Shown here: in pieces, positions 34,048 to 44,892 of the stretch
Layout: each line of letters opens with the position of its first letter
How positions within the stretch are numbered: the stretch's first letter is position 1
Source of the DNA: an uncultured Blautia sp.
Lineage (GTDB): Bacteria > Bacillota > Clostridia > Lachnospirales > Lachnospiraceae
Direction of reading: 5' to 3'
Assembly: GCA_934364795.1 (NCBI GenBank)
Contig: CAKRMK010000006.1
Span: forward strand, 1 to 64,000
Length of the DNA: 64,000 nucleotides
Notes under the pieces: model-generated
Seen by the model: the letters and a program-made list of their open reading frames with translations, nothing else
Told to the model about the DNA's origin: nothing
The model's database searches: none
Translations under genes and position numbers: made by a program

Positions 34048-34575
34048 TTACACCTCCTTAAATTTACTGAATATATCACTGATAGCTGCCATACGGGGAT
34101 CCTTAGGCTCCTCGGCACATCCGCAGGGACCATCATTCAGGTTCTTCCCGCATCTGCTGCAAATCCCTTTGCAGTCTTCTTTACATAAGACTTTCAAAGG
34201 CCAGCTCATCAGTACCTCAAGATAGACCAAACGGTCCACATCCAGGTCATAGCCGGTGAGATAGCTGCTCTCATCCAGATCATTCACTCGTTCTTCATCT
34301 GTAAGCTTCATATCCAGCTTCCTCTTAAATTCAAAAGGAATCTTCGTCTCTACCTGCTCCAGACATCTGTCACAGGGGATTCCAACAGTCACAAGACCGC
34401 TTCCCTCAAGCTCCAGAACTCTGTCTCCGGTATTCGTAATCGTAAGCTCTACAGGCTCCTTCTCCAGAACCGGAAAAGTTCCCTGCTGAAAGGTGATGGA
34501 ATCCATCTCAAAAGAGGCACTGTAATGTACGCTCTTCCCTTCACTGGATGAAATATCTGATAAATGTATCTGCAT
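34048..34575 (-). CDS. yceD: YceD/DUF177 family protein
   Basis: The 175-residue protein matches the YceD (DUF177) family, implicated in 23S rRNA accumulation in E. coli and plants. The conserved C-x2-C (IPCDRCLEQVE) lies near residue 68, and a second cysteine cluster (LCKEDCKGICSRCGKNLNDG, followed by PCGC) near residue 135 suggests zinc binding. It is co-transcribed with rpmF, 5 bp downstream. GGAGA precedes the start. Confidence 0.92.
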   Translation of the reverse strand: MQIHLSDISSSEGKSVHYSASFEMDSITFQQGTFPVLEKEPVELTITNTGDRVLELEGSGLVTVGIPCDRCLEQVETKIPFEFKRKLDMKLTDEERVNDLDESSYLTGYDLDVDRLVYLEVLMSWPLKVLCKEDCKGICSRCGKNLNDGPCGCAEEPKDPRMAAISDIFSKFKEV

Positions 34576-34716
34576 AATCGTCTCCTATTCACACTCAATC
34601 AATTATACATACCCTGTCATTATTTGTCAACTTTATTTTTGGTTTATATCCCATAATTTTTCAAAAAAATTACAAAAATATAAAATTACAAAAAAAGCAG
34701 GTACTATTTACGCAAA

Positions 34717-34748
34717 ATCCTGCCGGAAAGCAGACTCTCCGGCAGGAT
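34717..34748 (-). terminator. Terminator of ackA
   Basis: A perfect 11-bp GC-rich stem (34717-34727 with 34738-34748) followed on the minus strand by TTTTGCG lies just past the ackA stop. Confidence 0.75.
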
Positions 34749-34761
34749 CCCTAAGGTAACA

Positions 34762-35952
34762 TTATTTTACAAGTGCTACTGTATCACGGCAGATTGCAAG
34801 CTCCTCATTGGTCGGGATAACTGCAACCTTAACTTTGGAGTCAGCGCCGGAAATAACAACTTCCTCGCCCATAGCCTCATTTGCTTTGTCATCAATTGTA
34901 ACACCAAGGTATCCAAGGTAGGAGCAAACCTTCTCACGGATCATTCCAACATTCTCACCGATACCAGCTGTAAATACGATAGCATCAACACCATTCATGG
35001 CTGCTACATATCCACCTACATATTTAGCAATACCATAGCAGAGAACTTCGATTGCATTTTTTGCGTCTTCGTTTCCTTCTGCTGCTGCAGCTCTAAGATC
35101 ACGCATATCGCTGGAAACACCAGACATACCCTGAAGACCGGATTTCTTATTGAGAACATTCATAACACCTGCAAGGTCAAGATTCTCTTTCTTTGCAATG
35201 TACTCAACGATAGCCGGATCAATGCTTCCGGAACGTGTTCCCATTACAACACCCTCAAGAGGAGTAAGACCCATTGTGGTATCTACGCATTTTCCATTCT
35301 GTACAGCACTGATGGAAGAACCATTTCCAAGGTGGCAAACGATAACTTTGGAATTATCCTTGTCAAGACCAAGGAACTCTACAGCACGTTTGGAAACGAA
35401 ACTGTGGGATGTACCATGGAAGCCATATCTTCTTACTTTGTAATTCTTGTAGTATTCGATTGGAAGACCATACAGATATGCTTTTGCAGGCATTGTCTGA
35501 TGGAATGCTGTATCAAATACACCAACCTGTGGTACGTTTGGCATAAGCTCGGAGCATACGCGGATACCGATCAGGTTTGCAGGATTGTGAAGTGGTGCAA
35601 GGTCATTACACTCTTCTACAGTCTTGATCATCTCATCAGTGATGATAGCAGAAGAAGCAAATTTCTCACCGCCATGTACGATACGGTGACCAATTGCATT
35701 TACTTCATCAAGGCTCTTGATTGCGCCTGTTTTCTCATTTGTAAGAGCTTCCAGAACCATCTGGATTGCTTCTTTATGAGTCGGCATGGAAGCCTCTGTA
35801 ATCTCTTTGTCATTTCCGGCTTTCTGGTATACCAGTCTTCCGTCAATACCGATTCTCTCGCAAAGTCCTTTTGCAAGAACTGCTTCTGTCTCGGAATCGA
35901 TCAGCTGATATTTTAAAGAGGAACTACCGCAGTTAATTACCAATACATTCAT
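34762..35952 (-). CDS. ackA: Acetate kinase
   Basis: AckA converts acetyl phosphate and ADP to acetate and ATP, the energy-yielding last step of acetate fermentation. The 396 residues carry the family start MNVLVINCGSSSLKYQLID and the motifs HRIVHGGEKF, FDTAFHQTMP, YGFHGTSHSFV, CHLGNGSSI and TAGIGEN. The gene lies 78 bp after pta in the same direction, the usual pta-ackA pair. CAGGAG lies upstream of the ATG. Confidence 0.98.
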   Translation of the reverse strand: MNVLVINCGSSSLKYQLIDSETEAVLAKGLCERIGIDGRLVYQKAGNDKEITEASMPTHKEAIQMVLEALTNEKTGAIKSLDEVNAIGHRIVHGGEKFASSAIITDEMIKTVEECNDLAPLHNPANLIGIRVCSELMPNVPQVGVFDTAFHQTMPAKAYLYGLPIEYYKNYKVRRYGFHGTSHSFVSKRAVEFLGLDKDNSKVIVCHLGNGSSISAVQNGKCVDTTMGLTPLEGVVMGTRSGSIDPAIVEYIAKKENLDLAGVMNVLNKKSGLQGMSGVSSDMRDLRAAAAEGNEDAKNAIEVLCYGIAKYVGGYVAAMNGVDAIVFTAGIGENVGMIREKVCSYLGYLGVTIDDKANEAMGEEVVISGADSKVKVAVIPTNEELAICRDTVALVK

Positions 35953-36030
35953 TTTTCTACTCTCCTGTTTACATGATTATGTATTACATGATACCGGACT
36001 GATTCTGTCACGGCATCTGATCAAAGGTGA

Positions 36031-37077
<1,047 letters not shown>

Positions 37078-37161
37078 TCATTATACGCCACCTGGCCTTG
37101 TATTTCAAGCTTTTCAATGTTAGAATATGGAAGAACAACGTATTTTTTGAGGTGCAATTTT

Positions 37162-38400
37162 ATGAAAACAGTGGGAATCATTGCTGAATATAACCCTTTT
37201 CATACAGGGCATGAATATCAGATAACCTATACGAAAGAAAAGCTGGGTGCAGACTTTGTAGTGGTCGCCATGAGCGGAGATTTTGTGCAAAGGGGAACTC
37301 CTGCCCTTTTTTCCAAATATACCCGGGCAAAAATGGCACTTCTTTGCGGTGCAGATCTTGTCCTGGAGCTTCCTGTGTCTGTTTCCACTGCCAGTGCGGA
37401 ATTATTTGCGAAAGGCGGCGTACAGCTTCTTGACAGTCTTGGAGTCATTGATGAGCTTTGTTTTGGAAGTGAATGTGGAGATGCCCAGGCACTTATGGAA
37501 CTTGCCGAAATTTTCACAGAAGAACCTGTAGAATTTAAAAGTGCTCTCCGCCAGAACCTGAAAAACGGGCTGGCTTTTCCGAAGGCAAGAAGCATGGCAA
37601 TTGCTGCAGTTCTTCCAGATTCTCATAAATTCCAGCAGCTTCTTTCTTCCCCAAACAATATTCTGGGAATCGAATACTGTAAGGCTATATTAAGAGAACA
37701 CAGTGCCATTACTCCGGTTGCAATAAAGCGCGAAGGAAATGCCTACCATGAAAATACATTATCAGAAAACAGTTTTCCCTCTGCCTCTGCTATCCGCAAT
37801 GCACTTTTTAATCCTCATACTGACAGGGACAGCCTTTTGAAACTCTCCCGGCAGTTTTTGCCCCCATCCTGCCAGGAGCTTTTTTTGCAGACAATTCAGG
37901 AGGGCCTTTTCCTTGGTGAAAGTGATTTTGACCTTCTGTACCGCTACTGCCTTCTTCAGGAGACAGAAGAAAGTCTTTGCACCTATCTTGATATGTCCCC
38001 TTCCCTGACCAGAAGGGTTCTTGCCTGCAAAAATCAGTATGAGACATTCTCCCAGTTTACTTTGCTTTTAAAAACAAAAGAAATCACTCATACAAGAATT
38101 CAGAGAGCTTTGCTCCACATTCTTCTTCATATTCAGGACACACCTGCCACGATTCCTTACGCAAGAGTCCTGGGATTTCGAAAAAGCAGTTCTGCCCTTC
38201 TTAACAAAATAAAAAAACAAGGAACTATCCCGCTTCTCACCAAGCTTTCTGATGCACAAAAAATACTGGAACAAAATTCTGATTTCTTAAAAATACTAAG
38301 AGAAACCACATTTGCGTCAAACCTTTATGAAACAACCATTGCCCAGAAAAAAAACACTGCCTGTATTCATGAATACAGACAACAGATCATCATCCTATAA
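37162..38400 (+). CDS. tmcAL: tRNA(Met) cytidine acetate ligase
   Basis: TmcAL uses acetate and ATP to acetylate the wobble cytidine (C34) of elongator tRNA-Met. The 412-residue protein has the nucleotidyltransferase motif AEYNPFHTGHEYQ at the N-terminus, then MSGDFVQRG, SKYTRAKMAL, FGSECGD and NILGIEYCKA, all typical of this family (YlbM in Bacillus). The open frame extends 90 bp further left, but GAGGTG stands before the ATG at 37162 and the protein aligns from there. The position next to pta-ackA, which make its substrate acetate, is common in clostridia. Confidence 0.93.
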   Translation: MKTVGIIAEYNPFHTGHEYQITYTKEKLGADFVVVAMSGDFVQRGTPALFSKYTRAKMALLCGADLVLELPVSVSTASAELFAKGGVQLLDSLGVIDELCFGSECGDAQALMELAEIFTEEPVEFKSALRQNLKNGLAFPKARSMAIAAVLPDSHKFQQLLSSPNNILGIEYCKAILREHSAITPVAIKREGNAYHENTLSENSFPSASAIRNALFNPHTDRDSLLKLSRQFLPPSCQELFLQTIQEGLFLGESDFDLLYRYCLLQETEESLCTYLDMSPSLTRRVLACKNQYETFSQFTLLLKTKEITHTRIQRALLHILLHIQDTPATIPYARVLGFRKSSSALLNKIKKQGTIPLLTKLSDAQKILEQNSDFLKILRETTFASNLYETTIAQKKNTACIHEYRQQIIIL

Positions 38401-38460
38401 AAAATCCCCTGGCTGCTGCACTTTTTCATATGACTTTTTGCACAACAACCAGGGGATTTT
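38401..38460 (+). terminator. Bidirectional terminator between tmcAL and trpZ
   Basis: A perfect 12-bp stem (38401-38412 with 38449-38460) with an A-tract on the left and T-tract on the right separates the two convergent genes. Confidence 0.8.
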
Positions 38461-38469
38461 ACTATTCAT

Positions 38470-39264
38470 TTATTTTTCATTTGAAAGAAGAATTCTGTCA
38501 TTATCCAGCTTCTTTCCGGCTCCTGCTTTAAATTTGTCAAGAAGCCCTTCCACTGTAAGACCTTTCTTTTCTTCACCCTTAATATCCAGTACAATGTCTC
38601 CGGAATCCATCATCAGAATACGATTTCCAAGTTCCAGCGCAGACTGCATATTGTGTGTGATCATCAGACAGGTAAGATGATGCTCTTTCACAATTCTTTT
38701 TGTCAGATTCAGCACCTTTTCAGCAGTTCCAGGATCAAGTGCTGCCGTATGCTCATCCAGAAGAAGAAGTTTTGGAGGATTCATAGTTGCCATAAGAAGA
38801 GTCAGTGCCTGTCTCTGACCACCGGACAAAAGTCCAACCGGATGATTCATTCTGTCCTCAAGACCAATATCCAGAAGTGCCAGCTGCTCTCTGAACCGTT
38901 CTTTATCCTTTCTGGAAATACGGGAAAGCCAGCCGCCCTTTCCTGCTGCCAGGGCAAGGTTCTCTTCAATGGTCATTCCCGGTGCTGTCCCGCGCATAGG
39001 ATCCTGATACAAACGTCCGATATCCTTTGCTCTTGCATGCTGGGGCATAAAAGTAATATCCTGTCCATCCAGTACAATGGAACCGGAATCTGTAAGAAAA
39101 TCCCCACAGATCGCGTTGAACATAGTGGACTTACCAGCACCGTTAGAACCTATAATAGTAGCAAAGTCACCTTTTTCCAGCTTCAGGGACAAATCTTTGA
39201 TTGCCACTTTTTCATTGACAGTTCCCGGATTAAAAGTTTTGGAAATATGTGAAAGTGTCAGCAT
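38470..39264 (-). CDS. trpZ: Tryptophan ABC transporter ATP-binding protein
   Basis: The 264-residue ATPase has Walker A GSNGAGKST, signature LSGGQRQ, Walker B LLLLDEHTAALD (His replacing the usual Pro after Glu) and switch His in ITHNM. It powers the permease encoded 3 bp upstream. The operon lies behind a tryptophan T-box, so the substrate is very likely tryptophan. The gene is last in the trpX-trpY-trpZ operon. GGAGGGC lies before the ATG. Confidence 0.88.
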   Translation of the reverse strand: MLTLSHISKTFNPGTVNEKVAIKDLSLKLEKGDFATIIGSNGAGKSTMFNAICGDFLTDSGSIVLDGQDITFMPQHARAKDIGRLYQDPMRGTAPGMTIEENLALAAGKGGWLSRISRKDKERFREQLALLDIGLEDRMNHPVGLLSGGQRQALTLLMATMNPPKLLLLDEHTAALDPGTAEKVLNLTKRIVKEHHLTCLMITHNMQSALELGNRILMMDSGDIVLDIKGEEKKGLTVEGLLDKFKAGAGKKLDNDRILLSNEK

Positions 39265-39267
39265 GAC

Positions 39268-40194
39268 TTAAAGCCCTCCCTTCTTATGTGTCATTCTTCT
39301 TTTCAGCTGTGGCCACTGCCGTTTCAGATATGGTCCTGAAATAGCCAGAATGACGATTACAGAAGATACAAGCTTCAGCATAAATGCCGGCATGTTAAAT
39401 CTTAAGGCAACTGTATAAACAAGACGGAAAATAAAGGAACCAAGTACCATTCCCACTGCTCTTACAAAAATTCCGCCCTTTCCAAGAATGGTTCCTCCGA
39501 TAAGAAGAGATGCAAGTGCAATCGTTACCATTCCCTGTCCGATATTAATATCCACAGATTTCTGTGACTGGGAAAGAAGACATCCTGATAATGCTGTAAA
39601 GGAGTTGGCAATGCAAAGTCCGATAATGGTAGTAAAAACAGGATTGATAGAAGAAGACTTTACCATATCCGCATTATTACCGGTTGCACGGATTGCAAGA
39701 CCAAGTCTTGTTTTCAAAAAGATGACCAGAAACGCGACCACTGCTGCTACTGCAATCAGTGCAACGATGATATCTGCTCTTCCCTTCAGCGGGGTATCTG
39801 CCAGAACATCCTTCATCATGGAAAATAGAGTATCCGTGCGGTTCATATTGATCAGGGAAGAGCCTCCCATTACCGCAATGTTAATAGAATACAGACCTGT
39901 ATTTACAATAATACCTGCCAGCAGGCTGTCCACGCCCATTTTCGTCTGCAAAAATCCGGTAACAAATCCGGAACAGATTCCGGCAAGCATTGCTGCTATA
40001 ATGGATAAAAAAGGATGTCCGCTAACTGCCACGGCAGCTCCTACAGCAGCTCCCAAAGTAAAGCAGCCGTCTGTAGAAAGGTCGCAGACATTCAGCATGG
40101 AATAACTTAAAAATAATGCAAGGACAGTCAAAGAACAGATCAGTCCAAGTTTCAGGGCAGTTTCTCCTAAGGAGAGTGCAGTAGCCAGTGTCAC
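39268..40194 (-). CDS. trpY: Tryptophan ABC transporter permease
   Basis: The 308-residue membrane protein has about nine hydrophobic segments and belongs to the BPD_transp_2 (branched-chain/ribose type) permeases, as TrpY does. The ribosome site GGAGG is only two bases from an ATG at 40200 but 8 bp from a GTG at 40194, so GTG is the likelier start. It lies between the binding protein (15 bp) and the ATPase (3 bp). Confidence 0.87.
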   Translation of the reverse strand: MTLATALSLGETALKLGLICSLTVLALFLSYSMLNVCDLSTDGCFTLGAAVGAAVAVSGHPFLSIIAAMLAGICSGFVTGFLQTKMGVDSLLAGIIVNTGLYSINIAVMGGSSLINMNRTDTLFSMMKDVLADTPLKGRADIIVALIAVAAVVAFLVIFLKTRLGLAIRATGNNADMVKSSSINPVFTTIIGLCIANSFTALSGCLLSQSQKSVDINIGQGMVTIALASLLIGGTILGKGGIFVRAVGMVLGSFIFRLVYTVALRFNMPAFMLKLVSSVIVILAISGPYLKRQWPQLKRRMTHKKGGL

Positions 40195-40209
40195 GATCAT
40201 TTCCTCCGG

Positions 40210-41235
40210 TTAATTTTCTTCCAGTTCATCAAAGCTTTCTGCTGTGGTGATCTCATTTACCTGTGTGCAAAGAGGTTCCATAGCTGCTTTCACTGTTTCA
40301 AAGTCAAGGCCAAGTGCCTCACATGTTTCTGTATTTACAGTTGCAGTACCATTATCAAAGGTTTCCACCGGTGTACTTGCCGGGTCAGCGCCGTTAAGAA
40401 GAATATCTGCTACCATGTCTGCTGTCTTTTTACCAAGGTTTGCATAGTCAACACCATATCCTGCAAAAGCTCCGTTTAATGCAAAGGAATCAGCGCCTGT
40501 ATAATGTGGGATTCCTGCATCAATAAATTTCTCATAAATAGAGAGCTCGGCTGTCATAATGGTATTATCTGTTGGGGTAAAGACTGCATCCACACCATCT
40601 GCAACAAGTGCATCTGCTGCCAGCTGAACCTCATCTGTGGTGGTTCCGGTGCGCTCTACATATTCAATGTCATTTTCATCCATATAAGCCTTTGCTGCTT
40701 CAATAGCTGCTGTGGAGGAGTCCTGTCCGATATCATATAAAAGTCCGATCTTCTTTGTATCCGGATTTACTGCTTCGATCAGCTTCATGATAGATGCAGT
40801 GTCCAGATAATCGCTTGTTCCTGTAAGGTTTGCACAAGGTTTTTCCATGGATTCCACAAGTCCTGCACCTACCGGATCTGATACTGCTGAAAATACTACC
40901 GGTGTATCTGTACCCTCTGTGCTTGCCTGCATACGCATTGCTACTGGTGTTGCAACACCGACCATCAGATCTACGCCATCTGCCTGGAAATCAGAAATAA
41001 TCTGCTCCATAACATTTGCATCTGCGTTACAGTTATCATAGGAAATCTCAAAATTAACACCCTTCTCCTGTCCGATTTCTTCCAGGCGGCTTTCCAGATT
41101 GTCCACGATCTGATTCAGGGAAGCATCATCCACGTAATTGCAGATACCAATCTTATAATCTTCTGCAAGAACAGGTGTTGCCATCATCATAGTTGCCATT
41201 GTTGCTGCTGCGATTGCGATCATTCTTTTTTTCAT
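40210..41235 (-). CDS. trpX: Tryptophan ABC transporter substrate-binding protein
   Basis: The 341-residue protein begins with a signal peptide (MKKRMIAIAAATMATMMMAT, likely cut after VLA near residue 24) and no lipobox. The mature part is a PF04392-type binding protein (KIGICNYVDDASLNQIVDNL, ISDFQADGVDLMVGVATPVA, VVFSAVSDPVGAGLVES). This family includes the tryptophan-binding TrpX. It is the first gene after a UGG-specific T-box leader, which supports the substrate call more strongly than the protein sequence itself. AGAGAGG precedes the ATG. Confidence 0.9.
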   Translation of the reverse strand: MKKRMIAIAAATMATMMMATPVLAEDYKIGICNYVDDASLNQIVDNLESRLEEIGQEKGVNFEISYDNCNADANVMEQIISDFQADGVDLMVGVATPVAMRMQASTEGTDTPVVFSAVSDPVGAGLVESMEKPCANLTGTSDYLDTASIMKLIEAVNPDTKKIGLLYDIGQDSSTAAIEAAKAYMDENDIEYVERTGTTTDEVQLAADALVADGVDAVFTPTDNTIMTAELSIYEKFIDAGIPHYTGADSFALNGAFAGYGVDYANLGKKTADMVADILLNGADPASTPVETFDNGTATVNTETCEALGLDFETVKAAMEPLCTQVNEITTAESFDELEEN

Positions 41236-41320
41236 AGTTGTTTTCCTCTCTCTCTTAAAATTGGCTGGGGAATTACTGAGCCGATTCCCCGCATCTTGTC
41301 TGCGAGAAAGAATGAGTGGG

Positions 41321-41645
41321 ATAAATAAAAATCCGCCTCAAGAACAACACTTTCGTTGTTCTTTGAGACGGTAATAAGTTCTTATTATCGCGGTGCCACT
41401 CAAATTGACAAATCGTCCACTTTCTCATGTACAAACATACACTCCTGATTGGTAACGGGTTCGGTTCCCGTCGGCGCCTACTCTTAAAACTGTAATTTCG
41501 GACCGCCCTCGAAAGTCCATTCCACCAGCCGCTTCATACGAAGATCACACCATCCTCCGCTCTCTGACAGATCATCACTCATTCCATTCATAATGATCAA
41601 ATGTTACATCTGGTTTACTACTCTTTCTCATCGGTTTAACTGGTT
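41321..41645 (-). promoter_or_regulatory. Tryptophan-specific T-box leader of trpXYZ
   Basis: T-box RNAs sense uncharged tRNA and open a downstream operon when an amino acid runs short. On the minus strand the leader shows Stem I with the AG-bulge/distal-loop motif (GAGAGCGGAGGATGGTG). The specifier loop reads GAA-TGG-ACTTT, so the specifier codon is TGG for tryptophan (41517-41519). The conserved T-box TGGCACCGCG (41389-41398) is followed by a terminator hairpin (41333-41348 with 41355-41371) and its T-rich tail (41321-41332). All parts are in the right order between the promoter and trpX. Confidence 0.93.
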
Positions 41646-41648
41646 TAT

Positions 41649-41677
41649 ACTTTAGCACAGTGATGTAAGAATGTCAA
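41649..41677 (-). promoter_or_regulatory. Sigma-A promoter of the trpXYZ leader
   Basis: TTGACA (41672-41677), a 17-bp spacer and TAAAGT (41649-41654) on the minus strand stand just before the T-box Stem I. The -35 box lies next to the end of the PFL gene. Confidence 0.75.
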
Positions 41678-41680
41678 GCA

Positions 41681-43045
41681 TTAATTTTTGAAGCTGTGGA
41701 TTGGCGCCGGAATACGTCCGCCTCTTGCCACAAATGCCTCACAGGAGAAATTATTTACCGGCATAATTGGCGCATATCCAAGAAGGCCTCCGAACTCTAC
41801 TGTTTCTCCTACTCCTTTTCCAATAACCGGAATCAGACGGACTGCTGTGGTTTTCTGGTTAACCATTCCGATAGCTGCCTCATCCGCAATAATACCGGAA
41901 ATAGTAGATGCCTTGGTATCTCCGGGAACTGCGATCATATCAAGTCCAACAGAGCATACACATGTCATAGCCTCCAGTTTCTCAATGGTAAGGGCACCTG
42001 CAGTTACTGCATCGATCATTCCCTGATCCTCGCTGACCGGAATAAAAGCACCGCTTAAGCCGCCAACTGCTGTAGACGCCATAACACCGCCTTTTTTCAC
42101 CTGGTCATTTAACAGGGCAAGAGCTGCTGTGGTTCCCGGTGCACCGGCTCTCTCAAGTCCGATTTCCTCCAGGATCTCAGCCACACTGTCTCCAATTGCA
42201 GGAGTAGGTGCAAGGGAAAGATCCACGATACCAAATGGAACACCCAGCATTTTGGATGCTTCACGGGCAACCAGCTGACCTACACGGGTTACCTTAAATG
42301 CAGTACGTTTGATCATTTCACAGAGAGTTTCAAAGTCCTCTCCTCTTACTTTTTCCAGAGCTGTCTTTACAACCCCTGGACCGCTGACGCCTACATTGAT
42401 GATGCTGTCTGCTTCTGTAACACCGTGGAAAGCACCTGCCATAAAGGGGTTATCATCCGGTGCATTACAAAATACTACCAGCTTGGCACATCCAAGGGAA
42501 TCCTGTTCCTTTGTTGCCTGCGCGGTTTCAAGAACGATCTCACCCATAAGTTTGACTGCATCCATGTTGATTCCGGTCTTTGTGGAGCCTACATTTACAG
42601 AGCTGCACACTCTTTCTGTACTCGCAAGAGCCTTTGGAATGGAACGGATCAGAAGTTCTTCTGCCGGTGTCATCCCCTTGCTTACAAGAGCTGTATATCC
42701 ACCGATAAAGTTTACGCCTACCTTTTTTGCTGCTCTGTCAAGAGTTTTGGCAATTGTTACAAAATCTTCTGTTGTTTTGCAGGCAGCCCCGCCGATCAGC
42801 CCGATTGGCGTTACGGAGATTCTCTTGTTCACAATGGGAATTCCAAACTGTGCAGAGATTTTTTCTCCTGTTTCTACCAGATCTTTTGCATATGTGGTAA
42901 TTTTGTTATAAATTTTTTCATTTAACTTATCAAGATCACTGTCAATACAATCAAGCAGGCTGATTCCCAGAGTAATTGTACGAACATCCAGGTTCTCCTG
43001 CTCGATCATTTTGTTAGTCTCGTTTACTTCAAATATATTTATCAT
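41681..43045 (-). CDS. PFL-family protein (DUF711/UPF0210)
   Basis: The 454-residue cytoplasmic protein covers the whole DUF711 family, which is distantly related to pyruvate formate-lyase folds and has no proven reaction. Features include [20 protein letters not shown] near the start, [33 protein letters not shown] and the C-terminal [21 protein letters not shown]. It does not show the PFL glycyl-radical motif. The partner upstream, 101 bp away, is the small ACT-domain protein with which it is paired in many Firmicutes, hinting at amino-acid-controlled metabolism. Confidence 0.9.
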   Translation of the reverse strand: MINIFEVNETNKMIEQENLDVRTITLGISLLDCIDSDLDKLNEKIYNKITTYAKDLVETGEKISAQFGIPIVNKRISVTPIGLIGGAACKTTEDFVTIAKTLDRAAKKVGVNFIGGYTALVSKGMTPAEELLIRSIPKALASTERVCSSVNVGSTKTGINMDAVKLMGEIVLETAQATKEQDSLGCAKLVVFCNAPDDNPFMAGAFHGVTEADSIINVGVSGPGVVKTALEKVRGEDFETLCEMIKRTAFKVTRVGQLVAREASKMLGVPFGIVDLSLAPTPAIGDSVAEILEEIGLERAGAPGTTAALALLNDQVKKGGVMASTAVGGLSGAFIPVSEDQGMIDAVTAGALTIEKLEAMTCVCSVGLDMIAVPGDTKASTISGIIADEAAIGMVNQKTTAVRLIPVIGKGVGETVEFGGLLGYAPIMPVNNFSCEAFVARGGRIPAPIHSFKN

Positions 43046-43146
43046 AATGCGGTATCCCTCTCTCCCAATATTATCACCGTTTTTTACGGCATATAATCTA
43101 TTTTTAACCGGCAGACATATCTGCCAGCTACATATCCTTTTAGATT

Positions 43147-43419
43147 TTAGATACGATGCATTACATTGAAAATGTCTTCATGCTGGCAGTGGATCACTAC
43201 GCCAATCTCATCGCCAAGAGCAGCCAGTTCTTTTGAAAGAGTTGCAATCTCCTTTGGGGATGCACTGGTGTCAGCTACCATCATCATGTTAAAATACCCC
43301 TGTACAATCGTCTGGGTGATATCCAGAATATTTACCTGGTTTTCTGCAAGATAGGTACATACCTTCGCAATAATACCAACGGTGTCATTTCCTACTACTG
43401 TGATGATTGTTTTTTTCAT
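43147..43419 (-). CDS. ACT-domain protein (UPF0237)
   Basis: The 90-residue protein is a single ACT domain ([39 protein letters not shown]) with a short C-terminal extension. ACT domains bind amino acids and regulate partners. The open frame begins 24 bp earlier, but AGGAGG precedes the ATG at 43419. It forms a conserved pair with the DUF711 gene immediately downstream and may be its sensor; this is inferred from linkage. Confidence 0.9.
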   Translation of the reverse strand: MKKTIITVVGNDTVGIIAKVCTYLAENQVNILDITQTIVQGYFNMMMVADTSASPKEIATLSKELAALGDEIGVVIHCQHEDIFNVMHRI

Positions 43420-43508
43420 GATGTTCCTCCTGTATTGGGGCATTTGCCCATATTTGACTATCTTTATGTATATAAAAACAAGACATAGGAATTCAGAATC
43501 TGTTCTTG

Positions 43509-44306
43509 CTACAACATAACCACATCCGAAATACTGTCCCGTTTCGCAACCTGTATCTTAAAATCTCTGGATTTATATGGATTATCGCCCAGAGTTACCT
43601 CGGAGCACACGGTCTCATAGGCCAGTGCCTCGTAATTATTTTCTTTGCTTAAATGACCCAGAAATATGGCTTTCAGGTCATCATGTAAAAGATGGCAAAG
43701 CAGTTTTCCCGCATTTTCATTGGAAAGATGCCCTCTGTCTCCAAGAATGCGCTGTTTCAGATAATAAGGATAACTGCCTACCTGCAGCATACGGATATCA
43801 TGGTTTGCCTCCAGAAGCAATGCATCCAGATTCTGCAGATTATCCACTATGTATTCATTATATTTTCCCAGGTCAGTGGCAATGCCAACAGCCTTATCCT
43901 CACATTCCAGACGATATCCCACCGGCTGTGCCGCATCATGGGGAATGGAAAAAGGATGGATTGTCAGATCTTTGATATGAAAATCTTCATCCTCTGTAAT
44001 CTCATGGAAAGTATCCTCCGGCAGCTTCTGCATATTTTTCATTCTGCTGATAGCATCGGCTGTGCCACCTGTTGTATAAACAGGAATATGATATCTGCGT
44101 GCCATAACTCCAAGCCCGCTGATGTGATCGGAGTGCTCATGAGTGACCAGGATAGCGTCAATATCCTTGCCGGTAAGTTCCAGCTGGTTCAGTCCCTGTT
44201 CGATCTTTTTCCCGCTGATTCCGGCATCCACCAGAACATGGGTTTCTTCGGATCCTACGTAAATACAGTTCCCGCTGCTTCCACTGGCAATACTACAAAG
44301 TCTCAT
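43509..44306 (-). CDS. walJ: Metallo-beta-lactamase-fold hydrolase, WalJ/YycJ type
   Basis: The 265-residue protein has the metal-binding motif THEHSDHISG near residue 56 and later histidine and aspartate ligands (SIPHDAAQPVGY, ATDLGKY, LGHLSKENN). The start MRLCSIASGSSGNCIYVG is typical of YycJ/WalJ, a putative 5'-3' exonuclease linked to wall homeostasis and DNA repair. Here it is not beside walRK but ends a polA-coaE-walJ unit, overlapping coaE by 14 bp. The DNA-metabolism context favours a nuclease role. Confidence 0.9.
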   Translation of the reverse strand: MRLCSIASGSSGNCIYVGSEETHVLVDAGISGKKIEQGLNQLELTGKDIDAILVTHEHSDHISGLGVMARRYHIPVYTTGGTADAISRMKNMQKLPEDTFHEITEDEDFHIKDLTIHPFSIPHDAAQPVGYRLECEDKAVGIATDLGKYNEYIVDNLQNLDALLLEANHDIRMLQVGSYPYYLKQRILGDRGHLSNENAGKLLCHLLHDDLKAIFLGHLSKENNYEALAYETVCSEVTLGDNPYKSRDFKIQVAKRDSISDVVML

Positions 44307-44892
44307 TTCGTCTTACTCCCTCTTCGATCTGTTTCCATGTCTGCTTTAGATCACCATTATTTTCTACTACATAATCTGTATGATTTCGGAAAAACTCTTC
44401 CGTTGCCTGATTTTCAATAATCCCAAGAGCTTTCTCCCTTGTATATCCACGGCTCTTTATCAGTCTATCGATACGGATCTCCCGATCTGTATCGATATAC
44501 CACACTTCATCGCAAAATTCTTCATAATGTTCTTCCAGAAGAAGTGCCGCTTCTACAATGCAAAGCCTGCAGCCTTCAGCCTTTTGTTCTTCCAGAGTTT
44601 TCAGAATATATCTTTTAACCGCCGGATGAATAATTCCATTCAATTGTGCTAACATGTCCGGCTTTCCAAATACTACATCGGAAATGTACTTCCGGTCAAT
44701 AGTTTTATCACTTTTTAGTGAAGCTTTTCCAAACAGGTTTATAACCGGTTGGTAACATTCTTCTCCGGGTTCCATTACAATATGTCCTACTTCATCTGCC
44801 TGTATTACAAATGCAAGATATTTTTCTTTCAGAAAAGCAAGCACCGTACTTTTCCCGGCGCCTACCCCTCCTGTAATGCCTATAATTCTCAT
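44293..44892 (-). CDS. coaE: Dephospho-CoA kinase
   Basis: CoaE phosphorylates the ribose 3'-OH of dephospho-CoA, the last step of CoA synthesis. The 199 residues have the P-loop GITGGVGAGKSTV at the N-terminus, the CoA-binding segment DADEVGH-like QADEVGHIVMEPG, and the lid region DREIRIDRLIKSRGYTREKA. The start codon directly abuts the polA stop codon, and its end overlaps walJ by 14 bp, so translation is coupled. Confidence 0.96.
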   Translation of the reverse strand: MRIIGITGGVGAGKSTVLAFLKEKYLAFVIQADEVGHIVMEPGEECYQPVINLFGKASLKSDKTIDRKYISDVVFGKPDMLAQLNGIIHPAVKRYILKTLEEQKAEGCRLCIVEAALLLEEHYEEFCDEVWYIDTDREIRIDRLIKSRGYTREKALGIIENQATEEFFRNHTDYVVENNGDLKQTWKQIEEGVRRNETL

